A stretch of 64,000 nt of DNA, taken from assembly GCA_963779485.1 (NCBI GenBank), contig CAVZYJ010000009.1, positions 62,001 to 126,000 on the forward strand. The letters run 5' to 3'. Both the position numbers and the translations under genes were made by a program. Shown here in pieces: positions 15,736 to 24,258 of this stretch. The stretch comes from CAVVJA01 sp963779485 (GTDB lineage Bacteria; Actinomycetota; Actinomycetes; Mycobacteriales; Jatrophihabitantaceae). Position 1 is the stretch's first letter. Every line of letters starts with the position of its first letter. The notes below the pieces were generated by a model. The model worked only from the letters and a program-made list of their open reading frames with translations, made no database searches and was not told the DNA's origin.

Positions 15736-16953
15736 ATGGAGGTCGTGGCGGCGGCGGAGACCTCGGGCACGCACGTCGCCGTCCTGCTCATCGAACTCGG
15801 CGCCATCCTGTTAGCACTTGGCCTGCTCGGCCAGCTCGCCCGGATGATCAACATCCCCGTCATTCCCATCTATCTCCTGGCTGGTTTGGCCTTCGGCCAG
15901 GGTGGATTCCTTGCGCTGTCCGCCAGTCGGGAATTCATCGACGTGGCGGCGGATATCGGCGTCATCCTGCTCCTGGTCATGCTCGGCTTGGAGTACTCAG
16001 CTGACGAGCTCACCGCGAGTATCCGGAGTCAGGCCCCGATCGGGGTCATCGACGGCGTGCTGAACGCGCTGCCGGGCGCGGCATTCGGGGTGATCGCGGG
16101 CTGGGGGGTGCCGGCCACGGTCGCCCTCGCCGGCATCACCTGGGTGTCCTCGTCCGGCGTCATCGCGAAGATGCTCGCCGACAACGGCCGGCTGGGAAAC
16201 CGCGAGACACCGGCGATCTTGGGCGTCCTCGTCATGGAGGACCTGGCGATGGCGCTTTACCTCCCGCTGCTCACCGTGCTGCTCGCTGGCGGGGGCGCCA
16301 GCGGGGTCTTCGTCGCGATCTCGGTAGCCGTCGCCACCGTCGCCGTCGTCGTGCTGGTCGCCACCCGGTACGGCCACCACGTAACGGCCTTGGTGTCCGC
16401 GAAGGACAACGAGTCGTTGCTGCTCGGCGTCTTCGGACTGACCCTGCTCGTCGCCGGCATCGCCGAGGAGCTCAAGGTGTCGGCCGCCGTTGGCGCCTTC
16501 CTCGTCGGCATCGCCGTTTCCGGAACGGTTGCCGAGACGGCGGCGGAGCTGCTGACGCCACTGCGCGACCTGTTCGCGGCGGTGTTCTTCGTCTTCTTCG
16601 GGCTCTCGACCAGCCCGGGATCCCTGCCGGCGGTGCTGCTCCCGGCCATGGCGCTGGCGGTGATCACATCCGGCACCAAGCTCGTTACCGGTTATGTGGC
16701 CGCCAAGCGAGCGGATGTCAAGCGGCGCGGCCGGTGGCGCGCGGCCGTCGCGTTGATCCCGCGAGGCGAGTTCTCGGTGGTGATGGCGGCGCTCGCCGTC
16801 TCGGCCGGAGCCGAGCCACACATCGGGCCGCTGACGGCGTGTTACGTGTTGCTGACGATCATCATCGGCGCCGCCGTGCAACGGCTGCCCGATCGGCTCA
16901 AACCTGAGCCGCGCCGACGGCGAACGGCGCGCGCGCCTACCGTGGCGTCGTGA
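15736..16953 (+). CDS. CPA2-family cation:proton antiporter (KhtU/KefB-like)
   Basis: This is a 405-residue membrane protein with about 11-12 hydrophobic segments and the Na_H_Exchanger fold of the CPA2 family (ARMINIPVIPIYLLAGLAFGQGG, LLVMLGLEYSADEL, and IPRGEFSVVMAALA near the end). It lacks a C-terminal TrkA domain. This fits the two-part KhtTU arrangement in which a separate TrkA_C protein, here the damaged gene just upstream, gates K+/H+ exchange. Its stop overlaps the next gene's GTG. Confidence 0.85.
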   Translation: MEVVAAAETSGTHVAVLLIELGAILLALGLLGQLARMINIPVIPIYLLAGLAFGQGGFLALSASREFIDVAADIGVILLLVMLGLEYSADELTASIRSQAPIGVIDGVLNALPGAAFGVIAGWGVPATVALAGITWVSSSGVIAKMLADNGRLGNRETPAILGVLVMEDLAMALYLPLLTVLLAGGGASGVFVAISVAVATVAVVVLVATRYGHHVTALVSAKDNESLLLGVFGLTLLVAGIAEELKVSAAVGAFLVGIAVSGTVAETAAELLTPLRDLFAAVFFVFFGLSTSPGSLPAVLLPAMALAVITSGTKLVTGYVAAKRADVKRRGRWRAAVALIPRGEFSVVMAALAVSAGAEPHIGPLTACYVLLTIIIGAAVQRLPDRLKPEPRRRRTARAPTVAS

Positions 16954-17369
16954 GCATTGCCGACACCGAGGAGCTGCTCCGCACCTACGACACGATCGTC
17001 GTCGTCGGCGCGAGCGTGCATCCGGAGAAGGCCGCGCATGCGATCCCCGCGCTAATGCAGCGCTACGGCTGGCGGATCATCCCGGTGAACCCGCATGCCG
17101 ACGAGATCTTCGGGGAACGGGCCTACCGGAAGCTCGCCGACGTGCCCGGCGGCCCGATCGGTCTGGTCAACGTCTTCCGTCCCTCGAGCGACACGCCCGA
17201 CATCGCCCGCCAGGCCGTCGCCGCCGGCGCTAGCGCCTTGTGGCTGCAACTCGGGATCGTCTCGGCCGAGGCGCACCGCATTGCCGACGAGGCCGGGCTG
17301 GCCTACGTCGAGGATCGCTGCCTGGCCGTCGAACGAGCCCGCTACGCGCTGCGCGCGGCGCGCCGCTGA
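16950..17369 (+). CDS. CoA-binding Rossmann protein (YccU family)
   Basis: This is a 139-residue single-domain protein of the CoA_binding family. VVVGASVHPEKAAH near residues 17-30 forms the nucleotide loop, with IIPVNPHADEIFGERAYRKLADVP and LWLQLGIVSAEA further on. The biochemical role of the family is unclear. The GTG overlaps the antiporter stop (GTGA), so it is the last gene of that operon. A palindromic repeat follows it. Confidence 0.8.
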   Translation: MSIADTEELLRTYDTIVVVGASVHPEKAAHAIPALMQRYGWRIIPVNPHADEIFGERAYRKLADVPGGPIGLVNVFRPSSDTPDIARQAVAAGASALWLQLGIVSAEAHRIADEAGLAYVEDRCLAVERARYALRAARR

Positions 17370-17426
17370 TCACTCTGTGCCCAGCGCTGGGAACCCTGCT
17401 CGTGATCTTGAGCACCCAGAGCCTGG

Positions 17427-17473
17427 GTGATCTTTGACTTATCGTCGCCAGAGAGCAGCAAGTCCAAGATCAC
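17427..17473. repeat. Palindromic intergenic element, copy A (47 nt)
   Basis: Arms GTGATCTTTGACTT and AAGTCCAAGATCAC (13 of 14 paired) flank a 19-nt loop. The loop is the reverse complement, with three differences, of that in the copy at 23884. A further partial arm GTGATCTTGAGCACC lies at 17402-17416. It sits between the YccU-family gene and the MFS gene, both on the + strand. No T-tract follows the hairpin, so it is not a classical terminator. Confidence 0.85.
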
Positions 17474-17577
17474 GACGCGGAGCAGCCGAAGGCCGCCGGG
17501 CCGCGCCGGAATCCTCTTCCTGCGCAAGTATCGCCAATACGGCGAAGGCACCCGATCGGACACCTACAGTGGTGCCC

Positions 17578-18828
17578 ATGGGAGCCGCCGTGGGTAGCGC
17601 TGTCCAGCGCCCCACCTACGGGGACGTTCTGCGCGTCACCGAGTTCCGCGCGATCTGGATCGCCGACGTGCAGTCCCTCGTCGGCGACCAGATCGCTCGC
17701 GTCGCCCTGATCGTTTTGGTCTTCGCCCAAACTGGGTCGGCGGCGCTCACCGGTTTCACCTACGCCCTTACCTATTTGCCGTCGGTGGTCGGCGGCGCGT
17801 TGCTCTCCCCGCTGGCGGACCGGTTCCGCCGGCGCGCGTTGATGATCTGGTGTGACCTGATCCGCATGGTGCTGCTGGCAGTCATGGCGCTTCCGTGGCT
17901 GCCACTTCCCGCCCTGGCCACTCTGCTCGTGGTCGTCGTGCTGATCGGCCGCCCGTTCCTCGCCGCCGAGAATGCGCTGCTGCCCGACATACTGAGCGGC
18001 GAGGCCTACGCGCTCGGTTCCGGCCTGCGAACGACCACGCTGCAGGTCTCCCAGCTCGTGGGCTTTGCCGGTGGCGGAGCGCTGATCGCGACGATCGGCG
18101 CCCACTGGGGGCTGTTCCTCGATGCCCTGACGTTCGGCGTCTCGGCGCTGATCGTTCGCATCTTCGTCCGGGAGCGACCAGTGGCGAGGCCCGGCGCGAG
18201 TCCAGCCGCGGAACCGTACTTGCGCATGGTGTCGTCCGGAGTACGGCTGGTGTTCGGCGATCCCCGGTTGCGGACGCTGATGCTGCTGGCCTGGCTGGCC
18301 GCGTTCTACACCGTGCCGGAAGGACTGGCCGCACCGTACGCGCAGCACATCGGCGCGGGTGGGGCCCGCTCGGTCGGCCTGCTGCTCGCTGCGATACCGG
18401 CCGGCACCGCGTTGGCCACCTGGGTGTTCATCCGTTGGGTACCGCCTCGGGTGCGGTCGGCCGTCCTCGGCTGGCTGGCGCTGCTGGCCGGGGCACCGCT
18501 CGTCGCGTGCATCTCGGGTCCGGGCCTCGCCGCGTCGATCGCGCTGTGGACAGTGACGGGACTGTGCTGCGCCTACCAGGCCCAGGCCGCCATCACGTTC
18601 GTCCAGCTGGTTGATCCGAGCGAGCGGGCCCGGGCCTTCGGCCTGGCCGCCGCGGGGCTCCTCGGAGTTCAGGGAATCGGCATCCTCGTGTTCAGCGCCA
18701 TCGCCCAAGTTCTCGACGTGCAGCAAGCGCTGGCCCTCGCCGGGTTCTTGGGGATGGTGGTTGCGTTGCCACTCGCGCTGCGCTGGTCGCGGTTGCAGGC
18801 CGGGCTGTCAACCGACGGCGAATCCTGA
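17578..18828 (+). CDS. Major facilitator superfamily transporter
   Basis: This is a 416-residue MFS protein with about 10-12 hydrophobic segments. It contains the loop 2-3 motif LADRFRRRALMIWCDLIR and a weaker second-half counterpart. The overall layout resembles the MFS_3/enterobactin-exporter-like group (start SLVGDQIARVALIVLVF). The substrate is unknown. I start at the ATG at 17578; a GTG two codons earlier is possible and neither has a clear ribosome-binding site. Confidence 0.8.
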   Translation: MGAAVGSAVQRPTYGDVLRVTEFRAIWIADVQSLVGDQIARVALIVLVFAQTGSAALTGFTYALTYLPSVVGGALLSPLADRFRRRALMIWCDLIRMVLLAVMALPWLPLPALATLLVVVVLIGRPFLAAENALLPDILSGEAYALGSGLRTTTLQVSQLVGFAGGGALIATIGAHWGLFLDALTFGVSALIVRIFVRERPVARPGASPAAEPYLRMVSSGVRLVFGDPRLRTLMLLAWLAAFYTVPEGLAAPYAQHIGAGGARSVGLLLAAIPAGTALATWVFIRWVPPRVRSAVLGWLALLAGAPLVACISGPGLAASIALWTVTGLCCAYQAQAAITFVQLVDPSERARAFGLAAAGLLGVQGIGILVFSAIAQVLDVQQALALAGFLGMVVALPLALRWSRLQAGLSTDGES

Positions 18829-19089
18829 AAATCGCCCCGCTGGCTCGCCCCATTCGGCGTGCACCGTGCGGACGACACCCGGAGCCTGGCCACTGCGGAC
18901 GAGGTCCAGAAGCGCCGCGCATGCGCGCTGCGGCCCTTCGGCCACGATCCGGACCGAACCGTCGCCCAGATTGGTAGCCACGCCGGACAGGCCGAGCCGG
19001 CGGGCTTGGTCCCGCGTCCACCAGCGAAATCCGACGCCCTGCACCCACCCCTCGATCCGCGCTTCGAGGCGCACTCCGCCACCGGTCAT
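18808..19089 (-). CDS. acyP: Acylphosphatase
   Basis: This is a 93-residue acylphosphatase. The phosphate loop GWVQGVGFRWW carries the catalytic R22, and N40 lies in GVATNLGDGSV. These are the two family-defining residues. It hydrolyses carboxyl-phosphate bonds. It overlaps the convergent MFS gene by 21 bases and follows the Lrp-type regulator with a 4-base overlap. Confidence 0.92.
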   Translation of the reverse strand: MTGGGVRLEARIEGWVQGVGFRWWTRDQARRLGLSGVATNLGDGSVRIVAEGPQRACAALLDLVRSGQAPGVVRTVHAEWGEPAGRFSGFAVG

Positions 19090-19598
19090 CCGGGCGCGCT
19101 CGGCTCGGGCTCGTCGGCGCCGATCACGCGAGGTTCGTCGAGAATGAGCACCGTCTGGGTCGACAGCACGTCCGGCATCGTCTGTAGCCGGTTGAGCACG
19201 AGGTCCCGCATGGTCGCGGCGTCCCGAGTCCGGATGAGCAGGACGAGGTCGTTCTCGCCCGAGACGAGCGCGGCATGCCAGACCTCCGGGATCTTCGTCA
19301 CGCGCTGCCGCACCGACTTCCAGGAATGTTGGCTGATCTTGATGTGCACGTAGGCGGAGATGCCGTAGCCGCAGCGTTCCGGATCGACGACGGCGGAGTA
19401 CCCGACGATCACCCCGGCCCGCTGCAGCCGTTCGACCCGGGCGTACACCCCGGCTCGGGAAATGTGCAGGCGAGCGGCCAGGGTGCGCATGGACAGCCGG
19501 CCGTCGGCCCGCAGCGCGCGCACGATCCGCCAGTCGGTCTCGTCCAGCGCTGCCGGATGTCCAGAATCATCGGCGCGCATCGGCCCAGCAAGGTCCAT
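19086..19598 (-). CDS. Lrp/AsnC-family regulator, probable BkdR-type
   Basis: This is a 170-residue Lrp/AsnC protein. The helix-turn-helix is near residues 30-60 (LDETDWRIVRALRADGRLSMR, LAARLHISRAGVYARVERL) and the ligand-binding RAM domain is near 80-155. I start at the ATG at 19598, with MRADD at 19580 as an alternative. It is divergent from the 2-oxoacid dehydrogenase operon, as BkdR is, so branched-chain amino acids are its likely effectors. I found no clear operator in the 130-bp gap. Confidence 0.82.
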   Translation of the reverse strand: MDLAGPMRADDSGHPAALDETDWRIVRALRADGRLSMRTLAARLHISRAGVYARVERLQRAGVIVGYSAVVDPERCGYGISAYVHIKISQHSWKSVRQRVTKIPEVWHAALVSGENDLVLLIRTRDAATMRDLVLNRLQTMPDVLSTQTVLILDEPRVIGADEPEPSAPG

Positions 19599-19728
19599 GT
19601 TGCACGACGCTAGCGCCTTTTGGAGCCAATCGTCCACGACCAGTCCGCATTGGTGGAGAGTTGGCTCGGCCGGCCGGACAATTTCGTCATCGGAGCACCG
19701 CGGGGTGTGTGGCCGAGCTGGAGGTGCG

Positions 19729-20823
19729 ATGACTGCGACCAAGCCGTTCGCCGGATCGGCCCCGGGCGCGCTCCCGACCGACGAGCCGCTGACCCTGATC
19801 GCCGCGGACGGATCGGCGGTCGAGGGCAGCGGGCTGCGCCGACCCACCGACGACGTGGTGCTCGACCTCTACCGCGCGATGGTGATCGGCCGGCGATTCG
19901 ACGCCCAGGCCACCGCGCTGACCAAGCAGGGCCGGCTCGCCGTTTACCCGTCCTCCCGCGGGCAGGAGGCGTGCCAGGTCGGCGCGGTGCGCGCCCTGGA
20001 CACGCAGGACTGGCTGTTTCCGACCTATCGCGACACCGTTGCAATCGTCACCCGCGGCGTCGATCCGGTGGCCGCGCTCACGCTGCTCCGCGGGAACTGG
20101 CACCTGGGCTATGACCCGTACGAGCTCCGGGTCGCCCCACAGTGCACGCCACTCGCGACGAATGCGTGCCATGCGGTGGGCCTCGCCCGCGCGGCAACGC
20201 TGAAGGGCGAGTCGACCGCGGCGCTGGTCATGATGGGTGACGGCGCGACCAGCGAGGGCGACGCCCACGAGGCGTTGAACTTCGCGGCCGTCTGGCGCGC
20301 ACCGGTCGTGTTCCTGGTCCAGAACAACGGTTACGCGATCAGCGTCCCGACGAGCAAGCAGAGCGCGGCAAAGTCGTTCGCCCACAAGGGCATCGGCTAC
20401 GGCATGCCCGCCCAGTTCGTCGACGGCAACGACGCCGCCGCGGTCACGGTCGCGGTGGGCGACGCTCTCGAGCGCGCCCGCCGCGGCGGTGGTCCCACGT
20501 TGATCGAAGCCCGGACCTATCGGGTCGAGGCGCACACCAACGCCGACGACGCCAGCCGCTACCGGAGCAACGACGAGGTGCTGCTGTGGCTGACCCGTGA
20601 CCCCGTCGACCGGCTCGATCACTACCTGTCCGCGCGCGGATCCCTCGACACCTTCGCCCGGCAGGCAATCGCGGATCACGCCGAATCGTTCGCCGAATCG
20701 TTCCGACAGCGGATGAGCGTCGACCCGGATCTGGACACGGCTGACCTTTTCCAGCACGTGTACGCCGACCTGCCCGAACACCTTCGGCGCCAGGCCCGGC
20801 AGGTCGCCGCCGACGCGGCATGA
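19729..20823 (+). CDS. bkdA: Branched-chain 2-oxoacid dehydrogenase E1 alpha subunit
   Basis: This is a 364-residue E1-alpha with the thiamine diphosphate motif GDGATSEGDAHEALN...NN at residues 170-200. SSRGQEA and FPTYRD are also seen. The start has GGAGG 7 bases before the ATG. E1 decarboxylates 2-oxoacids from Val, Leu and Ile and passes the acyl group to E2. Branched-chain rather than pyruvate specificity is inferred from the divergent Lrp-type regulator and the alpha/beta/E2 order. Confidence 0.88.
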   Translation: MTATKPFAGSAPGALPTDEPLTLIAADGSAVEGSGLRRPTDDVVLDLYRAMVIGRRFDAQATALTKQGRLAVYPSSRGQEACQVGAVRALDTQDWLFPTYRDTVAIVTRGVDPVAALTLLRGNWHLGYDPYELRVAPQCTPLATNACHAVGLARAATLKGESTAALVMMGDGATSEGDAHEALNFAAVWRAPVVFLVQNNGYAISVPTSKQSAAKSFAHKGIGYGMPAQFVDGNDAAAVTVAVGDALERARRGGGPTLIEARTYRVEAHTNADDASRYRSNDEVLLWLTRDPVDRLDHYLSARGSLDTFARQAIADHAESFAESFRQRMSVDPDLDTADLFQHVYADLPEHLRRQARQVAADAA

Positions 20824-21863
20824 CCGAGACCGTGCTCGACTCCTCGACGTCGTCGACCGCCGCCCCGGTCAGCCTGGCCGGTGCGTTGAATCTGGCTCTC
20901 GCGGACGCCCTCTCCGCCGACGAGCGAGTCGTCGTGTACGGCGAGGACGTGGGCACGCTCGGCGGCGTGTTCCGGGTAACCGACGGCCTGGCCGATCGTT
21001 TCGGCGAGGCCCGCGTATTCGACAGTCCCCTGGCCGAGGCCGGCATCGTCGGTACGGCCATCGGCATGGCGATGAACGGGCTGCGGCCGGTCGTCGAGAT
21101 CCAGTTCGATGCCTTCGCCTATCCGGCGTTCGAGCAGATCACCAGCCATCTCGCGAAGCTGCGCAATCGATCTCGTGGCCGTATCGAGCTGCCGGTCGTC
21201 GTCCGCGTCCCGTACGGCGGTGGCATCGGCGGCGTCGAGCACCACAGCGATTCCTCCGAGGTGTTCTACACGCATACGGCCGGGCTCCGGGTGGTCACGC
21301 CGAGTCAGCCCGACGACGCTTACACCATGTTGCGGGCCGCCATCGACAGCCCGGACCCGGTGATCTTCCTGGAACCGAAACGGCAGTACTGGGCCAAGGC
21401 GCCCATCGGGCGCCGCCTGGATGCCGGCTCGCTGACTCAGGCTGTCGTGCGCCGCACTGGCTCCGGCGTGACGCTCATCAGCTACGGCGCGATGACGACC
21501 ACCGCCCTGGAAGCAGCCGAGGCGGCCGCGGGCTTCGGCTATGACGTCGAGGTGATCGACCTGCGCACCCTCGCCCCGTTCGACGACGCGACGGTACGTG
21601 AATCGGTGCGCCGGACCGGGCGGGCCGTCGTCGTGCACGAGGCCGCCGGGTTCTGCGGCTACGGGGCCGAGGTCGTCGCCCGGCTGACCGAGTCCTGCTT
21701 TCACCATCTCGAGGCGCCGATCCTGCGGGTCACCGGGCTGGACATTCCCTACCCGCCGCCGATGTTGGAAAGCCACCACCTGCCCAACGTCGACCGGATC
21801 CTCGACGCCATCGAACGCCTGCAGTGGGACGACCAAGTCGTGCTGCCGGACGAGGTCAGCTAG
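20820..21863 (+). CDS. bkdB: Branched-chain 2-oxoacid dehydrogenase E1 beta subunit
   Basis: This is a 347-residue transketolase-type E1-beta. It contains GEDVGTLGGVFRVTDGL, EIQFDAFAYPAFEQITSH, RVPYGGGIGGVEHHSDS, and VVHEAAGFCGYGAEV near the end. It pairs with the E1-alpha before it (4-base ATGA overlap) to form the heterotetrameric E1. Its TAG stop overlaps the E2 GTG by one base. Confidence 0.9.
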   Translation: MTETVLDSSTSSTAAPVSLAGALNLALADALSADERVVVYGEDVGTLGGVFRVTDGLADRFGEARVFDSPLAEAGIVGTAIGMAMNGLRPVVEIQFDAFAYPAFEQITSHLAKLRNRSRGRIELPVVVRVPYGGGIGGVEHHSDSSEVFYTHTAGLRVVTPSQPDDAYTMLRAAIDSPDPVIFLEPKRQYWAKAPIGRRLDAGSLTQAVVRRTGSGVTLISYGAMTTTALEAAEAAAGFGYDVEVIDLRTLAPFDDATVRESVRRTGRAVVVHEAAGFCGYGAEVVARLTESCFHHLEAPILRVTGLDIPYPPPMLESHHLPNVDRILDAIERLQWDDQVVLPDEVS

Positions 21864-23063
21864 TGGCCGACTTCCTGCTGCCCGATCTCGGCGAAGGCCT
21901 CACCGAGGCCGAGATCATCCGCTGGCTCGTGGCGATCGGCGACCAGGTCGCAGTCGACCAGCCGGTCATCGAGGTCGAAACGGCCAAGGCCACCGTCGAA
22001 TTGCCGTGTCCATTTGCCGGGACGGTGCGAGCATTGCACGGCACAGCAGGCGATTCGGTCGCCGTCGGGACCTCCTTGTTGACGGTCGAACCGGGCGGAC
22101 CGTCCCAGAGCGGCCCGGTGCTCGTCGGGTACGGCATCGGCGACGGGGCCGGGCGAAGCCGACGAACCCGCCTCGCCCGGGGAAGCGGCGCCGGCACTCC
22201 TCGGGCCGCGGTCATTTCGCCGCTTGTGCGGCGGCTGGCGCACGACCAGGGCGTTGACGTGCGCCAGATCCGCGGCTCCGGGCCGCACGGCATCGTGTTG
22301 CGACACGATGTCGAGTCGGCCATCGCGCAGCGCGCACCCGCCGACGTCCGAAGCGATGCCGGCTCGGCCCAGCGGTGGTCAGCGGACGATTCCGCTGCGA
22401 GGCGCGCGCCGAACCGCCGCCGACCGGCTGTCCCGATCGCGTCGAGAGATTCCTGAGGCGACGGTCTGGGTCGATGTCGACGCAACCGAGCTGCTCGCCG
22501 CCCGGGCCGTGCTCGCCGCGCGTCCGGATGCCGGGCCGGTAAGCATCGTCGCCCTGCTTGCTCGGTTCGCTGTCGCCGGCCTCGGCCGGTATCCGGAACT
22601 CAACTCGCGGGTCGAGACGGACCGGATCGTGCTCCTGGACGAGGTGCACTTGGGCTTCGCCGCCCAGACCGATCACGGGTTAGTCGTGCCGGTCGTCCAC
22701 GACGCGCACCGGCTCGCGACCCGTTCGCTATCCGACCAGATCGCCCGGCTAACCGAGCGTGCGCGCTCAGGGTCACTGACGCCGGTCGAGCTGACCGGCG
22801 GGACGTTCACTGTCAACAACTACGGCGTCTTCGGCGTCGACGGCTCGGCGGCGATCATCAACTATCCCGAAGTCGCGATCCTGGGCCTGGGCCGGATCAT
22901 GGATCGTCCCTGGGTCGTCGACGGGACGCTGCAAGTACGGCCGGTCGGTCAGCTCACGCTCGCGTTCGATCACCGGGCCTGCGACGGCGGCGTCGCAGGA
23001 GGATTCCTGCGCTACGTAGCAGATTGCGTCGAGTCACCTGTCCGGGTGCTGGCCGACCTTTAG
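21863..23063 (+). pseudogene. bkdC: Dihydrolipoyl acyltransferase E2 of the Bkd complex, frameshifted
   Basis: The first frame (GTG 21863) has a lipoyl domain with K42 in ETAKATVE and a peripheral-subunit-binding domain (SPLVRRLAHDQGVDVRQIRG). It then runs into a stop at 22456. The catalytic domain continues in the next frame (IPLRGARRTAADRLSRSRRE, ending in FDHRACDGG with the active-site His and Asp). The span is 1201 bases, one more than a multiple of 3, so a single inserted base in the linker around 22330-22385 explains it. Corrected length is about 399 residues. True inactivation and sequencing error are both possible. Confidence 0.8.
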
Positions 23064-23067
23064 CGCA

Positions 23068-23742
23068 TCAGGCTCGCAGCCGGGTACGGCCCTCGTGAAA
23101 GAAATGCACGGCGTCGTCCGGGGACGCGATCTCGTCGATGGTCTTGGTCGCGCCGAAGCTGGCGTTCCAGAACGCGTCGCGGACCGGAGGTCCCGCGGGG
23201 GGCCCCACGTACAGGTAAGGATGGTCGACGTACGCGTCCCCGGGTGACGCGCCGTAATTCACGCTGTCGATGGTGATCCCGAGGTCGAAGTGTTCCGGCC
23301 ACAGGATGGGCGGCCCGGCATCGGACCCGACCTCGGCCGCGAACCGTTGCATTGCGGCATCACCGAGCTGGTACCAGTCGGCAAGCACGCGGGCGCTCGG
23401 CGGATCGATCGCCAATGCGGCGTCGAGCTCCAACGGGGTCGCTGGCGGGTAGACCCGGTCGGGCATGCCGGGTGTGATCCCCGCGAACTGGGCGGCCGCC
23501 GCGACGGTGCGCAGCGGCGTGCTCCGCGTGCTCGAATCGTCGGTGACGATGAGCTGCGCCTCCGCCACCCGGAGCTGACGCCCGTCCCGGAGCGGGCGGG
23601 TGGTGGCAAAGCCGTCGGGCGCGGGCCGCAGACCGATCTTGCCGGTGTCCGCGTACTGCCCGGCCGCGAGGACGTGCTCGGCGACGCGGTGCCAAGCCGC
23701 CCGCGTCGTGGCTAGGCGGCTGGCCGACTCGGGATCGGTCAC
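23068..23742 (-). CDS. Conserved actinobacterial hypothetical protein
   Basis: This is a 224-residue soluble protein I cannot place in a named family. Residues 150-190 (ILWPEHFDLGITID, NYGASPGDAYVDHPYLYVGPP) look strongly conserved and aromatic-rich. The N-terminal part is a plausible helical start (ATTRAAWHRVAEHVLAAGQ). It is convergent with the E2 gene with 4 bases between them. The ATG at 23742 gives good coding bias from the first codon. Confidence 0.7.
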   Translation of the reverse strand: MTDPESASRLATTRAAWHRVAEHVLAAGQYADTGKIGLRPAPDGFATTRPLRDGRQLRVAEAQLIVTDDSSTRSTPLRTVAAAAQFAGITPGMPDRVYPPATPLELDAALAIDPPSARVLADWYQLGDAAMQRFAAEVGSDAGPPILWPEHFDLGITIDSVNYGASPGDAYVDHPYLYVGPPAGPPVRDAFWNASFGATKTIDEIASPDDAVHFFHEGRTRLRA

Positions 23743-24258
23743 GGCTGCCTCCCGCTGGTGGATCCGAAACTCGGGCCGTCGTGGTGAGGCTAGCCCGGCT
23801 CAGTGTCAGGTCGGGCGCCCTGTACCTCGAGTCCCCGTCGAGGCACCGGCGTTAGGCCGCGCGTAGGGAACCGCGGCCAGGTCGTGATCTTGGACTTGCT
23901 GCTCTGGAGCGACGATAAGTCCAAGATCATCACCGAAGGAGGCGACGGGCAACACCGCTCCAAAGACGCTCGCAGGCCGGCCTGGCGTTCGGCATCACCA
24001 GCCAGTAGCCTCGACCCGACCTTTCGGTCGACCGGTCCCGCCAGGGGCCACCGAGCAGGTCACCGCCGAATCGCGCGTTCGGTGGCCACGATTCCGTGAC
24101 CGCCAAGCGAACCGGGGACCCAGGTCCCACGGGGTGAATCGGCGCATCGACGCGGACAGCCACTGCCGTCGGCATCGGTGTGCTGTAGGGCGTCTTCCGG
24201 CCCGAACCCGTCAGCTAACCCGGTAGGCGGACTGAGGAAGGACGGAGTTCCGCCGAGC
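23743..24258. other. Intergenic region holding repeat copy B
   Basis: This gap of about 516 bases separates the divergent hypothetical gene and the M23-like gene. It contains the palindromic element at 23884-23930. Short open frames here have poor codon bias and no similarity that I recognise. I see no RNA gene. Confidence 0.5.
23884..23930. repeat. Palindromic intergenic element, copy B (47 nt)
   Basis: Arms GTGATCTTGGACTT and AAGTCCAAGATCAT (13 of 14 paired) flank a 19-nt loop GCTGCTCTGGAGCGACGAT. The loop matches the reverse complement of copy A's loop at 16 of 19 positions, so this copy is inverted relative to copy A. Length is exactly 47 nt, as in copies A and C. Confidence 0.88.

Noticed and set aside
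17427..17473. Repeat copy A as a rho-independent terminator
   Set aside because: Loop length and sequence are conserved between distant copies, there is no T-tract, and copy B lies between divergent genes where no terminator is needed.
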